Source: Modestobacter sp. DSM 44400 (lineage in GTDB: Bacteria > Actinomycetota > Actinomycetes > Mycobacteriales > Geodermatophilaceae). From it: a stretch of 64,000 nt of DNA. The stretch lies in assembly GCF_900107175.1 (NCBI RefSeq), contig NZ_FNOZ01000006.1:83282-147281 (forward strand). The letters run 5' to 3'. A program made the position numbers and the translations under genes. This document shows, one piece after another, positions 19,837-28,679 of the stretch (the first letter of the stretch is position 1; every line of letters begins with the position of its first letter). The notes under the pieces were generated by a model. That model worked only from the letters and a program-made list of their open reading frames with translations, was not told the origin of the DNA and did no database searches.

Positions 19837-20583
19837 CTCGTTCTCGTCGGCTATTGCACGGGAGCCGTCAGCTTCATGGGCGCTGCTCACACCGATCAGT
19901 CGGCGGAGCGTCTGAGTATCCGCTCTGAGCAGCTGAGGGCGGTCGGTCTCATAGATGACCTGGCCCCTGCTCAGGATAAGGGCGCGATCCACCCGCTCAA
20001 GGGTGAAGCCAACCTTCTGTTCCACCAGAAGTGCCGATGTTCCGCGCCGGCGCAACTCATCGATAGCCTCTCCCATGCGGCCGACCGTCTGCGGGTCCAG
20101 GCCTTCCGTCGGCTCGTCCAGCAACATCAATTTCCCATTGCAGACCATCGCCCTGCCCATCGCGAGCATCTGCTGCTGCCCTCCACTCAGCTTTCCCGCG
20201 GGCACGCTCCAGCGCTCCCGAAGAGCCGGGAAGTACTCCAGCACTTCGTCCGCGGTCCAGTCCCGGTCGCCGACCCGGCGGCTGGCTATACGAAAGTTTT
20301 CCCGCACGGTCAGGGAGGGAAAGATCCGATGACCCTGGGGAACCAGCGACATCCCCAGCCGAGAAATCCGCTCGGCTGCCAGGGAGGAGATCCGTCGACC
20401 CCGGAAGGTGACCTGCCCTCGCCGCGGCTTCAGCAGGCCTGCGACGGTGTGCACCAGCGTCGACTTGCCCATCCCATTACGCCCGAGCAGGCCGACAACC
20501 TCACCCTCCCCGACCGAGAGGCTCGTCCCGTGGAGGATCTGGCTCGACCCGTAGTAGGTGTCGACGCTGTCGATCTCAAGCAT
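19822..20583 (-). CDS. livF: branched-chain-type ABC transporter ATPase (LivF-like)
   Basis: A 253-residue ATPase with Walker A GRNGMGKST (34-42), signature LSGGQQQ (132-138) and Walker B LMLLDEP (152-158). It is the second ATPase of a LivFGHM-type importer and the last gene of the five-gene operon. Its start overlaps the livG end by eight bases. Such HAAT-type importers carry amino acids, urea, short amides and aromatic acids; the substrate here is unknown. Confidence 0.93.
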   Translation of the reverse strand: MLEIDSVDTYYGSSQILHGTSLSVGEGEVVGLLGRNGMGKSTLVHTVAGLLKPRRGQVTFRGRRISSLAAERISRLGMSLVPQGHRIFPSLTVRENFRIASRRVGDRDWTADEVLEYFPALRERWSVPAGKLSGGQQQMLAMGRAMVCNGKLMLLDEPTEGLDPQTVGRMGEAIDELRRRGTSALLVEQKVGFTLERVDRALILSRGQVIYETDRPQLLRADTQTLRRLIGVSSAHEADGSRAIADENESPVG

Positions 20584-21331
20584 CGGACATGTCTCCTAGA
20601 TAGACCTGCAGCACCTCTTGGTTCACCGCGACCCGTCCCGGGACGTCCTCGGCGAGGACGCTTCCCTGATGCAGGACGGTGACGCGGTCCGCGAGGGCAA
20701 AGGCGACCTCCATGTCATGCTCGATCATGATGATCGTGATGTCCCTCGGCAGTGCAGCCAACAGATTGGTCAGGCGGATGGCGTCAGCAGGTGCCAGCCC
20801 GGCCGTGGGCTCGTCGAGCAGCAACACCCGCGGCTGCTTGCTCATGGCGAGCACGATCTCCATGACGCGCTGCTGCCCATAGGCCAGCTCGCGCACGGGC
20901 CAGTCGGCGAGGTCGGAGAACTCCCACTCGGTCAGCAGGGCATTCGTTCTGGCCCTGATCCCCGGTAGCGATCCCAGGTCCCGCCAGAACACCCGCCGCG
21001 ACCTGGCTTCCGACGCCAGGGTGATCTCGATGTTCTGCCGCACGGTCAGTTCGTCGAACAGGTTGTTGATCTGGAAGGTACGGGCCAGACCCATCCGGGC
21101 ACGTTGGTACGCGGGCTTCCTGGTCACCTCGCGTCCGAGCATCTCCACCGAGCCTTTCGACGGGCGAAGTTGTCCTGCGAGCACGTTGAACAGCGTCGTC
21201 TTTCCCGCACCGTTGGGTCCGATGAGCACTCGGCGCTCCCCGACCGGAACCTCGATCGTGACATCACTATTGGCGAGAAACGACCCGAACCGCGTGTCTA
21301 TGCCCCGTGCTGCGATCGCCATATCCGTCAC
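20576..21331 (-). CDS. livG: branched-chain-type ABC transporter ATPase (LivG-like)
   Basis: A 251-residue ATPase with Walker A GPNGAGKTT (38-46), a LivG-type signature ELAYGQQRVMEI and Walker B VLLLDEPTAG. The GTG at 21331 is used because GGAGGAG lies upstream and it overlaps the livM stop. Cytoplasmic partner of LivF. Confidence 0.93.
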   Translation of the reverse strand: MTDMAIAARGIDTRFGSFLANSDVTIEVPVGERRVLIGPNGAGKTTLFNVLAGQLRPSKGSVEMLGREVTRKPAYQRARMGLARTFQINNLFDELTVRQNIEITLASEARSRRVFWRDLGSLPGIRARTNALLTEWEFSDLADWPVRELAYGQQRVMEIVLAMSKQPRVLLLDEPTAGLAPADAIRLTNLLAALPRDITIIMIEHDMEVAFALADRVTVLHQGSVLAEDVPGRVAVNQEVLQVYLGDMSDA

Positions 21332-22386
21332 GTGTGCCGCTCCTCCACCAAATCGTCGGTATCGGCCGGCACCGCGACGTCGGTCTCTCCGGCAGCGGCG
21401 CGCGTGGGCGACTCGGCGGTCTTGCGTCGCGCCCTCCGTCGCAGGTAGGCGATGCGACCGAGTATCCCATCGCTCATGAACAGCGCGGTCAGGACATAGA
21501 CGATCCCGAGGACAAAGGTCCACCGTGATGTAAGCGTGCTGACATAGAGTTCCAGGGACAGGATGACAGCGGCTCCGAGGAACGGTCCGAAGAAGAACGC
21601 TGCACCACCGAGGATGGCGAAGACCATGACTTCCGCACTGAGCAGGAACGCCATGTTGGACGGGGAGGCGCTACCGAGCAGGTATGCGTCGAGCAGCCCC
21701 GCCACCGCCGAGAAGGCACCCGATACCGCGAAGGCATAGACACGGTAGCTGCCCACCCGGTAACCGGTCGCGGCCAGTCGGGACTCGCTTTCACGCAATC
21801 CCGTGATCGCCATGCCGACAGGGGAACGCATGAATGCCCACATCAGTGACAATGAGACCACCACCATTGCCAGCGCAAGCCAGTAGAAGGCCGACGCGGA
21901 ACCCGGGATCGGAACACCCTCGCGTGTGATGCCCGAGATTCCGTTGTCACCACCGGTCAACTCGACCTGCTGGAACGCGAGCCCGTACGCGGCCTGAGCC
22001 AGGGCAAGTGTCAACAGAAGGAGATAGATCCCCTTGGCTCTCAGATTGAACAAGCCGAAAACGACGCCGAGCGCCGTACCCGCCACGAGTGTCAGGACCA
22101 CGATGACCACGAACGGTAGATCCGACCGCGTGCTGGCGATACCAACCACATACGCACCCAGGCCGAAGAATGCAGCGTGTCCGAGCGACGGCATTCCGCC
22201 GAACCCGAACACGATATTGAACGCTGTGGCGAACAGCCCGAGAGCCAAGATCCGCGTCGCCACGAACAGGTAGAAACTCGGAAGGACGAACGGTAGAGCC
22301 AGAAGCACGAGCAGGAGCACGCCAAGGACGACCGCGGAGCGCAGGCGTCGGCTCTTCACGTGATCCCCTGGCGACGGCAGGTTCAT
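21328..22386 (-). CDS. livM: branched-chain-type ABC transporter permease (LivM-like)
   Basis: A 352-residue permease with eight or more hydrophobic segments. The family loop GFGGMPSLGHAAFFGLGAYV is present. The ATG at 22386 overlaps the livH stop (ATGA). The C-terminal 40 residues are basic and hydrophilic (LRRRARRKTAESP), longer than usual, and probably face the cytoplasm. Confidence 0.92.
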   Translation of the reverse strand: MNLPSPGDHVKSRRLRSAVVLGVLLLVLLALPFVLPSFYLFVATRILALGLFATAFNIVFGFGGMPSLGHAAFFGLGAYVVGIASTRSDLPFVVIVVLTLVAGTALGVVFGLFNLRAKGIYLLLLTLALAQAAYGLAFQQVELTGGDNGISGITREGVPIPGSASAFYWLALAMVVVSLSLMWAFMRSPVGMAITGLRESESRLAATGYRVGSYRVYAFAVSGAFSAVAGLLDAYLLGSASPSNMAFLLSAEVMVFAILGGAAFFFGPFLGAAVILSLELYVSTLTSRWTFVLGIVYVLTALFMSDGILGRIAYLRRRARRKTAESPTRAAAGETDVAVPADTDDLVEERHT

Positions 22387-23246
22387 CGCGACTCCACCTT
22401 CCCCAGCAGTCCGTTCGGTCGGAACGCAAGAAAGAGCGCGACCGGGGCGTAGATGGTGAACAGGGACCACTCAGGGAACAGCACCTTGCCGAACTGGTCG
22501 AGCAACCCCACGGCGAACGCGGCGATCAACGCTCCCGGCACCGAGCCCAGGCCTCCGACGACAACCACCACGAGGGCGAGTAGGAGAACGTCGAGGCCGG
22601 TGTCGGGCGACAAGCTCGTCAATGCCCCTCCCCAGACTCCTGCGAAGGCCGCCAGCGCGGTTCCGGCGCCGAAGACGAGAAGGAAGATCAGGGGCACCCG
22701 GATCCCGATGGTGCGGGCAATCTCCTGGTCGTCGACGGCGCTCCGAACCTTCGCCCCGATCGAGGAGAAGCGCAGGAACGCCATGATGAGGGCAGCAAGG
22801 ACGAGCGCCAGGACAATCAGGAACGCGCGGAACTTGGGGAAGATCACTGATCCGAAGAGTTGCATCGAACCCTCCAACCCGGCAGGCGTCGGGGGGGAGA
22901 TCGGGCTGCCCCCGTACTGCGTCAGGAGCAGATCACCGATCATCAGCGAGACGCCGACGGTGAGGATGATCTGGGGCAGCTCCTGGTTCAGCAGCCGATG
23001 GAGCAGCAACCGCTCCACGAGCATGCCGATCACGGCGGTCACAACTACTGCGACTACCAGGGACAACCAATAGCTGCCCGTTCTGACGTAGAGGTCGAAG
23101 GCCAGGTAACCACCGACGAGATAGAAGGCGCCGTGCGCGAGGTTGATAGTGCGCATGAGACCGAACGTGATCGTCAGCCCACTGGCAACAAGGAACAGCA
23201 GGGAGCCGAACGCCAGGCCGTTCAGGACATTGGACAGCCATACCAT
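22383..23246 (-). CDS. livH: branched-chain-type ABC transporter permease (LivH-like)
   Basis: A 287-residue permease with about eight membrane helices. TINLAHGAFYLVGGYLAF is the LivH signature, and GGLGSVPGALIAAFAVGLL marks the coupling region. It follows the binding-protein gene by 13 bases. GC in the importer genes is visibly lower than in the neighbouring hydroxylase genes. Confidence 0.93.
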   Translation of the reverse strand: MVWLSNVLNGLAFGSLLFLVASGLTITFGLMRTINLAHGAFYLVGGYLAFDLYVRTGSYWLSLVVAVVVTAVIGMLVERLLLHRLLNQELPQIILTVGVSLMIGDLLLTQYGGSPISPPTPAGLEGSMQLFGSVIFPKFRAFLIVLALVLAALIMAFLRFSSIGAKVRSAVDDQEIARTIGIRVPLIFLLVFGAGTALAAFAGVWGGALTSLSPDTGLDVLLLALVVVVVGGLGSVPGALIAAFAVGLLDQFGKVLFPEWSLFTIYAPVALFLAFRPNGLLGKVESR

Positions 23247-23259
23247 GTCGACTCTCCGA

Positions 23260-24540
23260 CTACTTGGCCCACGTACCCTTGAGCTTGTCGTACGGCGGGA
23301 ACTGCAGGTACTCGTCCACGTCGTAGGTGTAGAACTGATTCACGGCCGGCACAGTGTCCACCACCTTGTTGACCCACTTGCCGTCCTGCTTGGTGACCTT
23401 TCGCATGTACACGTCGTAGATGGCCTGCCCGTACTCATCGAACCGCAGGGCGCCGCGCGGAGCGTCGATGGACACATTGCGCATCGCATTGGTGATTCCA
23501 TCGCCCGTCGGCTCCCCCTTGACATCGGAGAGCGCAGCCTCGAGCGCCTGGGCGGCGGCCCAGCCGTCCTCGGCGTACTGGTTCGTCGATCGGTCGTACT
23601 TTTCAGTCCACGCGTCGACGAACGTCTTGTTGGCGGGGTTATCGATGACCGGGGAATAATGAAGGCTGCTCATCACACCGTCAGCCGTCTCGCCCATCGT
23701 CGGGAGGAGCTGCTCATCGGTGGTGGATCCCTGCGCAAAGATGGGCGTGTCCAGCCCGAAGCCCCGGTAGGCCTTGAGGAAGCGGACGGCGTCGCTGCCG
23801 GGGGTCACCGCGAAGACCACGTCGGCGTCACGGTTGATCTGGGTGACGTAGGGAGCCCAGTCCTGCGTGGCCAACGGTGCATACAGTTCCTGCACGACCT
23901 TGCAGCCGGCATCCTCATACGTTCGCGCGAAGCCCCCGGAGGCCTCCCAGCCGAACGAGTAGTCGAGCCCCACGATGGCCGCGGTCTTCAGACCGAGCTC
24001 TTTGCACACGTAGTCGCCGGCCGGCATGGTGTCCTGCGAACCGGTGTAGGACACGCGGAAGAGGTTGCCGCCCTTGGTCCGCGTGAGCCCGTCAGCACCC
24101 GCGACGGTGATCATGAGGGGAACGCCAGCACTCTCGAGATAGGGAGCTACGGCGTAAGCGACCCCTGAGTTGACGAGGCCGATGACGATGCCCGCGCCCT
24201 CCTGCTGGACGAGCTGGCGCGCCTTCGTCGTGGCCACGCCGGGATCGTTTGCCGGGTCTTCTTTCACCACGTTGATCCCGTAGTCGCTGAGCTGCCCACC
24301 CTTGCTGTCCAGGTACAGCTCGAATCCAGCGTTGACGTCCTCCCCGAGGGCGGCGAACGGACCGGTCAGGGGATTGAGCAGACCGACGGTGAGAGAGCCG
24401 TTCGCGCCCTCCTGAGCGCTGCCGCTCCCGCTGTCGGCCGACACCCCACCGCTCGACGGCGCTTGGCTGCCACACCCGGCAAGAGCCAGGGTGGCCGCTG
24501 TGAGGGCCACCAGTGGGCGAGTCGCGCGCCGTTTGCTCAT
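23260..24540 (-). CDS. ABC transporter substrate-binding lipoprotein (branched-chain/amide type)
   Basis: A 426-residue periplasmic-type binding protein tethered as a lipoprotein. The signal peptide ends in the lipobox LALAGCGS with Cys22, followed by a Ser/Gly-rich linker and the LivJ/AmiC fold (VGLLNPLTGPFAALGEDVNA; VIGLVNSGVAYAVAPYLESA). It is the first gene of the importer operon, with GAAGGAGCG before the ATG and a perfect TGGTATACCA operator 30 bases upstream. Ligand unknown. Confidence 0.92.
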   Translation of the reverse strand: MSKRRATRPLVALTAATLALAGCGSQAPSSGGVSADSGSGSAQEGANGSLTVGLLNPLTGPFAALGEDVNAGFELYLDSKGGQLSDYGINVVKEDPANDPGVATTKARQLVQQEGAGIVIGLVNSGVAYAVAPYLESAGVPLMITVAGADGLTRTKGGNLFRVSYTGSQDTMPAGDYVCKELGLKTAAIVGLDYSFGWEASGGFARTYEDAGCKVVQELYAPLATQDWAPYVTQINRDADVVFAVTPGSDAVRFLKAYRGFGLDTPIFAQGSTTDEQLLPTMGETADGVMSSLHYSPVIDNPANKTFVDAWTEKYDRSTNQYAEDGWAAAQALEAALSDVKGEPTGDGITNAMRNVSIDAPRGALRFDEYGQAIYDVYMRKVTKQDGKWVNKVVDTVPAVNQFYTYDVDEYLQFPPYDKLKGTWAK

Positions 24541-24570
24541 GTTCGCTCCTTCGATGGTTGATTCAACGTT

Positions 24571-24580
24571 TGGTATACCA
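24571..24580. promoter_or_regulatory. operator-like palindrome B (perfect TGGTATACCA)
   Basis: A perfect 10-base palindrome 30 bases upstream of the binding-protein ATG on the minus strand, where it would overlap a promoter. It conforms to half-sites TGGT/ACCA expected for a FadR/FCD-type regulator. Confidence 0.7.
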
Positions 24581-24894
24581 TGCGAGGACCAACGTGGCTA
24601 GCGTCACACAATCACTCGTGATGCCGGACAGGATTCCTTCTGCGTGCGCGGGGCCCGAGGAGAAACCGCGAGGGCCCGATGTGCTCGATCACGTCCGACT
24701 CCGGGAAGTTATCGGCCTGATCCCTGTTCCAGTGGCGGCGAATCGGGCGGACCGACTCGGCTCCCGTGGCCCCGGTTCTGACCCAACCGCATCAGTCGCT
24801 CCCCGCCTGAGTCAACGGGTACGACCGGCCGAGAGGTCGCGGCCAGCGCCGGCAGAGCTCTCCGGCCAGCAAGGTACCAACTTGGCCCCGGAAC

Positions 24895-24904
24895 GGGTAT
24901 ACCA
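24895..24904. promoter_or_regulatory. operator-like palindrome C
   Basis: GGGTATACCA, nine of ten matching, 54 bases upstream of the GTG of the molybdenum hydroxylase FAD subunit. Confidence 0.6.
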
Positions 24905-24958
24905 GCTGCAACAGCTCAGAGCGCCGGCCACGCAGGCGCCTCACCGTCAAGGAGAGCC

Positions 24959-25816
24959 GTGAAGCCAGCCCCGTTCACCTACCACCGCGCCCATGACGTC
25001 CGAGGCGCGGTCGAGTCCCTCCATGAGCTCGGGGAGGACGCCAAGCTCATCGCCGGCGGGCAGAGCCTGGTCGCGATGATGAACTTCCGGCTGGCCCGAC
25101 CCAGTGCGCTGATCGATGTCAACCGCATCGACGCGCTGCGCTACCTGCGTCGCGACGGTGAGGGCCTGCGAATCGGGGCCCTGACCACGCATCACACGGT
25201 GGAGTCCAGCGGTTCCACCGCCGCGCTGGCGGGCTTCGGCGTGCTGTCGCACGCGGCGCGCTGGATCGGCCACTACCCCATCCGTACACGGGGCACGATC
25301 GGCGGGAGCATCGCGCACGCCGACTCCACGGCCGAGTGGTGCCTGTTGGCGGTGCTGCTGGACGCCCAGATCGTGGTCCGCGGTCAGGTCGGAGAACGTT
25401 CGGTCGCCGCAGCGGACTTCTTCCACGGCTTCCTGACCACCGCCCTGGAACCCGAGGAGATGATCGTCGAGATCCTCTTCCCGCGGCCGGCACCACACGC
25501 GGCGCTGAGTGAGTTCGCCCAGCGCAAGGGCGACTTCGCGATTGTGGCCGCGGCCGTCGACCTCGACGTCGAGGATGGCGTGTGCAGCGCCGGGCGGATC
25601 GCGCTGGGTGGCGTGGACGCCGTCCCGATCCGAGTGCCCGAGGCCGAGTCCCTGCTGCAGGGTGCCCCGGCCACCGCCGAGACCTTCCGGGCTGCGGCGG
25701 ACGCGGCTGCCGCAGCAGTGGAGCCCGGCAGCGATGCGCACGGCGACGCCGATTACCGGCGCGGCCTCGCCCGCACCCTGATCGAGCGGGCGTGCGCCCA
25801 GGCGATCGCCGTATGA
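24959..25816 (+). CDS. molybdenum hydroxylase FAD-binding (medium) subunit
   Basis: A 285-residue CoxM/XdhB-type subunit that takes electrons from the Fe-S subunit. The FAD motifs are AGGQSL (32-37) and TIGGSIAHADSTAEW (113-127). AAGGAGAGCC precedes the GTG. It overlaps the large-subunit gene (ATGA). The subunit is the first gene of an M-L-S-L operon. Confidence 0.92.
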   Translation: MKPAPFTYHRAHDVRGAVESLHELGEDAKLIAGGQSLVAMMNFRLARPSALIDVNRIDALRYLRRDGEGLRIGALTTHHTVESSGSTAALAGFGVLSHAARWIGHYPIRTRGTIGGSIAHADSTAEWCLLAVLLDAQIVVRGQVGERSVAAADFFHGFLTTALEPEEMIVEILFPRPAPHAALSEFAQRKGDFAIVAAAVDLDVEDGVCSAGRIALGGVDAVPIRVPEAESLLQGAPATAETFRAAADAAAAAVEPGSDAHGDADYRRGLARTLIERACAQAIAV

Positions 25817-28200
25817 GCGGCACCGGCATCGACCCTGCCCCAGGAGAAGCGACCCTGTCCCGGGCCGGTCGGTGGATCGGCGCGAGTGTCCCCCGGCGCG
25901 AGGATCCGCGGCTGCTCACCGGCCGGGGGCGCTTCGTCGACGACCTCGACCGGGTCGGCTTGCTGCACTGCGCCTTCGTGCGCAGCTCCGTGGCCGCCGC
26001 CGGCGTCGAGCACCTGGACCTGGCCGCAACCCGGAATGTCGACGGGGTGGTTGCCGCCTACTCGGCGGCGGATCTGGCCCTCGGTGAGCTGACCGCGATC
26101 CTGGAACGGCCGGAGTTCACCGTCACCTCGATGCCGATCCTCGCCGGGGACCGGGTGCGATACGTCGGGGAGCCACTGGCGATCGTCGTCGCCGAGGACG
26201 CTTACGCCGCCGAGGACGGCGTGGACGCGGCGCTGGTCGACTACCGGCCGGGCACGGCCATCACGACAATGGACCAGGCGCTGGAGGCCGGCGCCCAGCA
26301 GGTGCACGCCGAGCTGATCGAGAACACCGTGCTGGACCTGGAGCCGTTCAGTGACCCCCACATCGGTGCGGTCTTCGACGCCGCCGCGTGCGTGGCCGAG
26401 GTGGACGTGCGCACCGGCCGGCAGAACGCGACACCGCTCGAGCCCCGCGGCTGCCTGGCCGAGTGGGACGCCCGCGACGAGCAGCTGGTCGTACACGTCT
26501 CCACCCAGGTCCCGCACCAGGTGCGCACCGCCATCGCCCGGTGCCTGCGGCTGCCCGAGCGTTCGGTGCGGGTCATCGTGCCCGACGTCGGCGGGGGTTT
26601 CGGGCTCAAGTGCGTGGTCGGCCGCGAGGAGGTGGCCGCCGCGGCGGTCGCGCTGCGGCTGCGCCGCCCGGTGAAGTGGATCGAGGACCGGCGGGACAGC
26701 CTGACCGCCAGCTTCCACGCCCGCCAGCAGGCCTACCGCGCGCGGGCCGCCTTCGACGCGGACGGCAGGATCTTGGCGCTGGAGGCTGATGTCCGCTGCG
26801 ACGTGGGCGCCTATTCAGTGTTCCCGTTCACCAGCGGGGTGGAGCCGCTGATGGCAGCGACGGAGCTGCCCGGGGTGTACCGGGTGCCCCGTTACCACGT
26901 GCGGGCCCGCGGGATCGCGACCAACAAGGCGCCCACCGCCCCCTACCGTGGGGTCAGCCGCCCGCAGATCGTGCTGGTGATGGAGCGGCTGATGGAGCGC
27001 GCCGCACGGGAGTTGCACCTCGACGCGCTGGATCTGCGGCGGGTGAACCTGATCGAGGAGTTCCCCTACACCGGGATCAACGGCATCACCTACGACCCGG
27101 GCTCCTACCGGGCATCCCTGGACCTGTGCGAGCAGCAACTGCGCGATGAGGGCTGGTACGACCGGCGCGCGCAGCCGACCGCGGACGGGACCGTGCTGGG
27201 CATCGGCTACGCCTGCTTCAACGAGCGGACCGGGTACGGCACCGAGGCTTTCTCGCAACGCAAGATGACGGTGGTGCCCGGCTATGACATCGCCGGGGTG
27301 CGGATGGACTCCGACGGCACCGTCTCACTGACAACCGGCACCTCCTCGCACGGCCAGGGCCACGAGACCACGCTCGCGCAGGTGGCCGCCGACCAGCTGG
27401 GCCTGCCACCGACCGCGATCAAGGTCCGTCAGGGCGACACCGACCTGGTGACCTACGGCTGGGGCACGTTCGGCAGCAGGTCCGCGGCCATCGGCGGGGG
27501 CGCGGTGCACCTGGCCGCGGGCCGGCTGGGCGACAAGGTGCGCATCGTCGCCGCGCACCTGCTCGACGCCGAGGCCGCAGACATCGAGCTGGTGGACGGG
27601 CAGGCGCGACACCGCGACCAGCCCGAGCGTTCCCTCTCCCTCGCCGCGGTGGCCGAGATCGCCTACCTGCGCGCCCACCGGCTGCCCAAGGGCGTGGACC
27701 CGGGGCTGACTGCCGAGGCCGCCTTCGACGTCCTCACCTCAGGCACCTTCTCCAACGCCACGCACGGGGTGGTTGCCGCACTGGACCCGGCCACCGGCCA
27801 GGCGCAGATCCTGCGCTACTTCGTCGTGGAGGACTGCGGAGTGGTGATCAACCCCAGGATCGTCGACGGGCAGGTCCGCGGCGGGGTGGCCCAGGGCATC
27901 GCCGGTGCCCTGTTCGAGGAGATCCGCTACGACGAGCAGGGGCAACCCACCACATCGACCCTGATCGACTACCTGGTGCCCACGGCCACCGAGATACCCG
28001 TCATCGACATCATGCACCTCGAGACGCCCTGCACCTTCACCGAGACCGGCGCCAAGGGCATGGGGGAAGGCGGCACGATCGGCGCGCCCGCCGCCGTCCT
28101 CAACGCCGTCAACGACGCGCTCCGCGGGACCGGCGTGGAGCTGGACTCGGTTCCGATCCGACCCGACGCCGTCCACCGAGCCCTGGGGGGCAACTCGTGA
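25813..28200 (+). CDS. molybdenum hydroxylase large subunit, copy 1
   Basis: A 795-residue molybdopterin-cytosine-dinucleotide subunit of the xanthine oxidase/CoxL family. The N-terminal hammerhead domain starts VPRREDPRLLTGRGRFVDDL; cofactor contacts include PDVGGGFGLK and TSSHGQGHETTLAQVA. The catalytic Glu is in GAKGMGEGGTIGAP. The active-site loop reads APYRGVSRP, unlike AYxCSFR of true CO dehydrogenase, so it hydroxylates an organic substrate. The ATG overlaps the FAD subunit stop. Confidence 0.92.
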   Translation: MSGTGIDPAPGEATLSRAGRWIGASVPRREDPRLLTGRGRFVDDLDRVGLLHCAFVRSSVAAAGVEHLDLAATRNVDGVVAAYSAADLALGELTAILERPEFTVTSMPILAGDRVRYVGEPLAIVVAEDAYAAEDGVDAALVDYRPGTAITTMDQALEAGAQQVHAELIENTVLDLEPFSDPHIGAVFDAAACVAEVDVRTGRQNATPLEPRGCLAEWDARDEQLVVHVSTQVPHQVRTAIARCLRLPERSVRVIVPDVGGGFGLKCVVGREEVAAAAVALRLRRPVKWIEDRRDSLTASFHARQQAYRARAAFDADGRILALEADVRCDVGAYSVFPFTSGVEPLMAATELPGVYRVPRYHVRARGIATNKAPTAPYRGVSRPQIVLVMERLMERAARELHLDALDLRRVNLIEEFPYTGINGITYDPGSYRASLDLCEQQLRDEGWYDRRAQPTADGTVLGIGYACFNERTGYGTEAFSQRKMTVVPGYDIAGVRMDSDGTVSLTTGTSSHGQGHETTLAQVAADQLGLPPTAIKVRQGDTDLVTYGWGTFGSRSAAIGGGAVHLAAGRLGDKVRIVAAHLLDAEAADIELVDGQARHRDQPERSLSLAAVAEIAYLRAHRLPKGVDPGLTAEAAFDVLTSGTFSNATHGVVAALDPATGQAQILRYFVVEDCGVVINPRIVDGQVRGGVAQGIAGALFEEIRYDEQGQPTTSTLIDYLVPTATEIPVIDIMHLETPCTFTETGAKGMGEGGTIGAPAAVLNAVNDALRGTGVELDSVPIRPDAVHRALGGNS

Positions 28201-28679
28201 AAGACCTGCAGCTGATCACTCTGACCGTCAACGGCACCGAGCACGAGCTGGTGGTGGAGTCCCGCCGGACGTTGGCCGACGTGCTCCGGCACGACCTGGG
28301 CTACACCGGCACGCACCTGGGCTGCGAGCACGGCATCTGCGGTGCGTGCACGGTGCTGATCGACGGATCGCCCGCCCGGGCCTGCCTCACCTTCGGGGTC
28401 CAGGCCGACGGCTGCTCGATCAGCACAGTCGAGGGCCTGGCGTCCGACGGTGAGCTCTCCGACCTGCAGCGCGCATTCTCCGAGCGCCATGCCCTGCAGT
28501 GCGGCTTCTGCACCCCGGGGTTCCTGATGCTGGCCGAGGCCTACCTGGCCGAGTACCCCAACCCCAGCACCGAGGAGGTCCGGGAGGTCGTCGCCGCCAA
28601 CCTCTGCCGGTGCACCGGATATCAGGGCATCGTCGAGGCGATCTCCGACGTCGCGAGGTCGCGGCGGGAGTCGCGGTGA
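28197..28679 (+). CDS. molybdenum hydroxylase [2Fe-2S] (small) subunit
   Basis: A 160-residue CoxS/XdhC-type subunit with two 2Fe-2S clusters. The plant-ferredoxin-like cluster is at GCEHGICGACTVLIDG and the second at QCGFCTPGF and NLCRCTGYQGI. The GTG overlaps the copy 1 stop (GTGA), and its own stop overlaps the copy 2 start. One small subunit probably serves both large subunits. Confidence 0.94.
   Translation: MKDLQLITLTVNGTEHELVVESRRTLADVLRHDLGYTGTHLGCEHGICGACTVLIDGSPARACLTFGVQADGCSISTVEGLASDGELSDLQRAFSERHALQCGFCTPGFLMLAEAYLAEYPNPSTEEVREVVAANLCRCTGYQGIVEAISDVARSRRESR

Larger units (their letters stand above)
24541..24958. other. divergent promoter region of importer and hydroxylase operons
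   Basis: About 420 bases separate the two divergent operons. I see no gene. It holds two palindromes of the GntR-type, one near each operon start. A GGTACC lies at about 24873. Confidence 0.65.

Noticed and set aside
25813..28200. Assignment of the hydroxylase as CO dehydrogenase (coxL)
   Set aside because: The AYxCSFR active-site loop of true CO dehydrogenase is absent from both large subunits.
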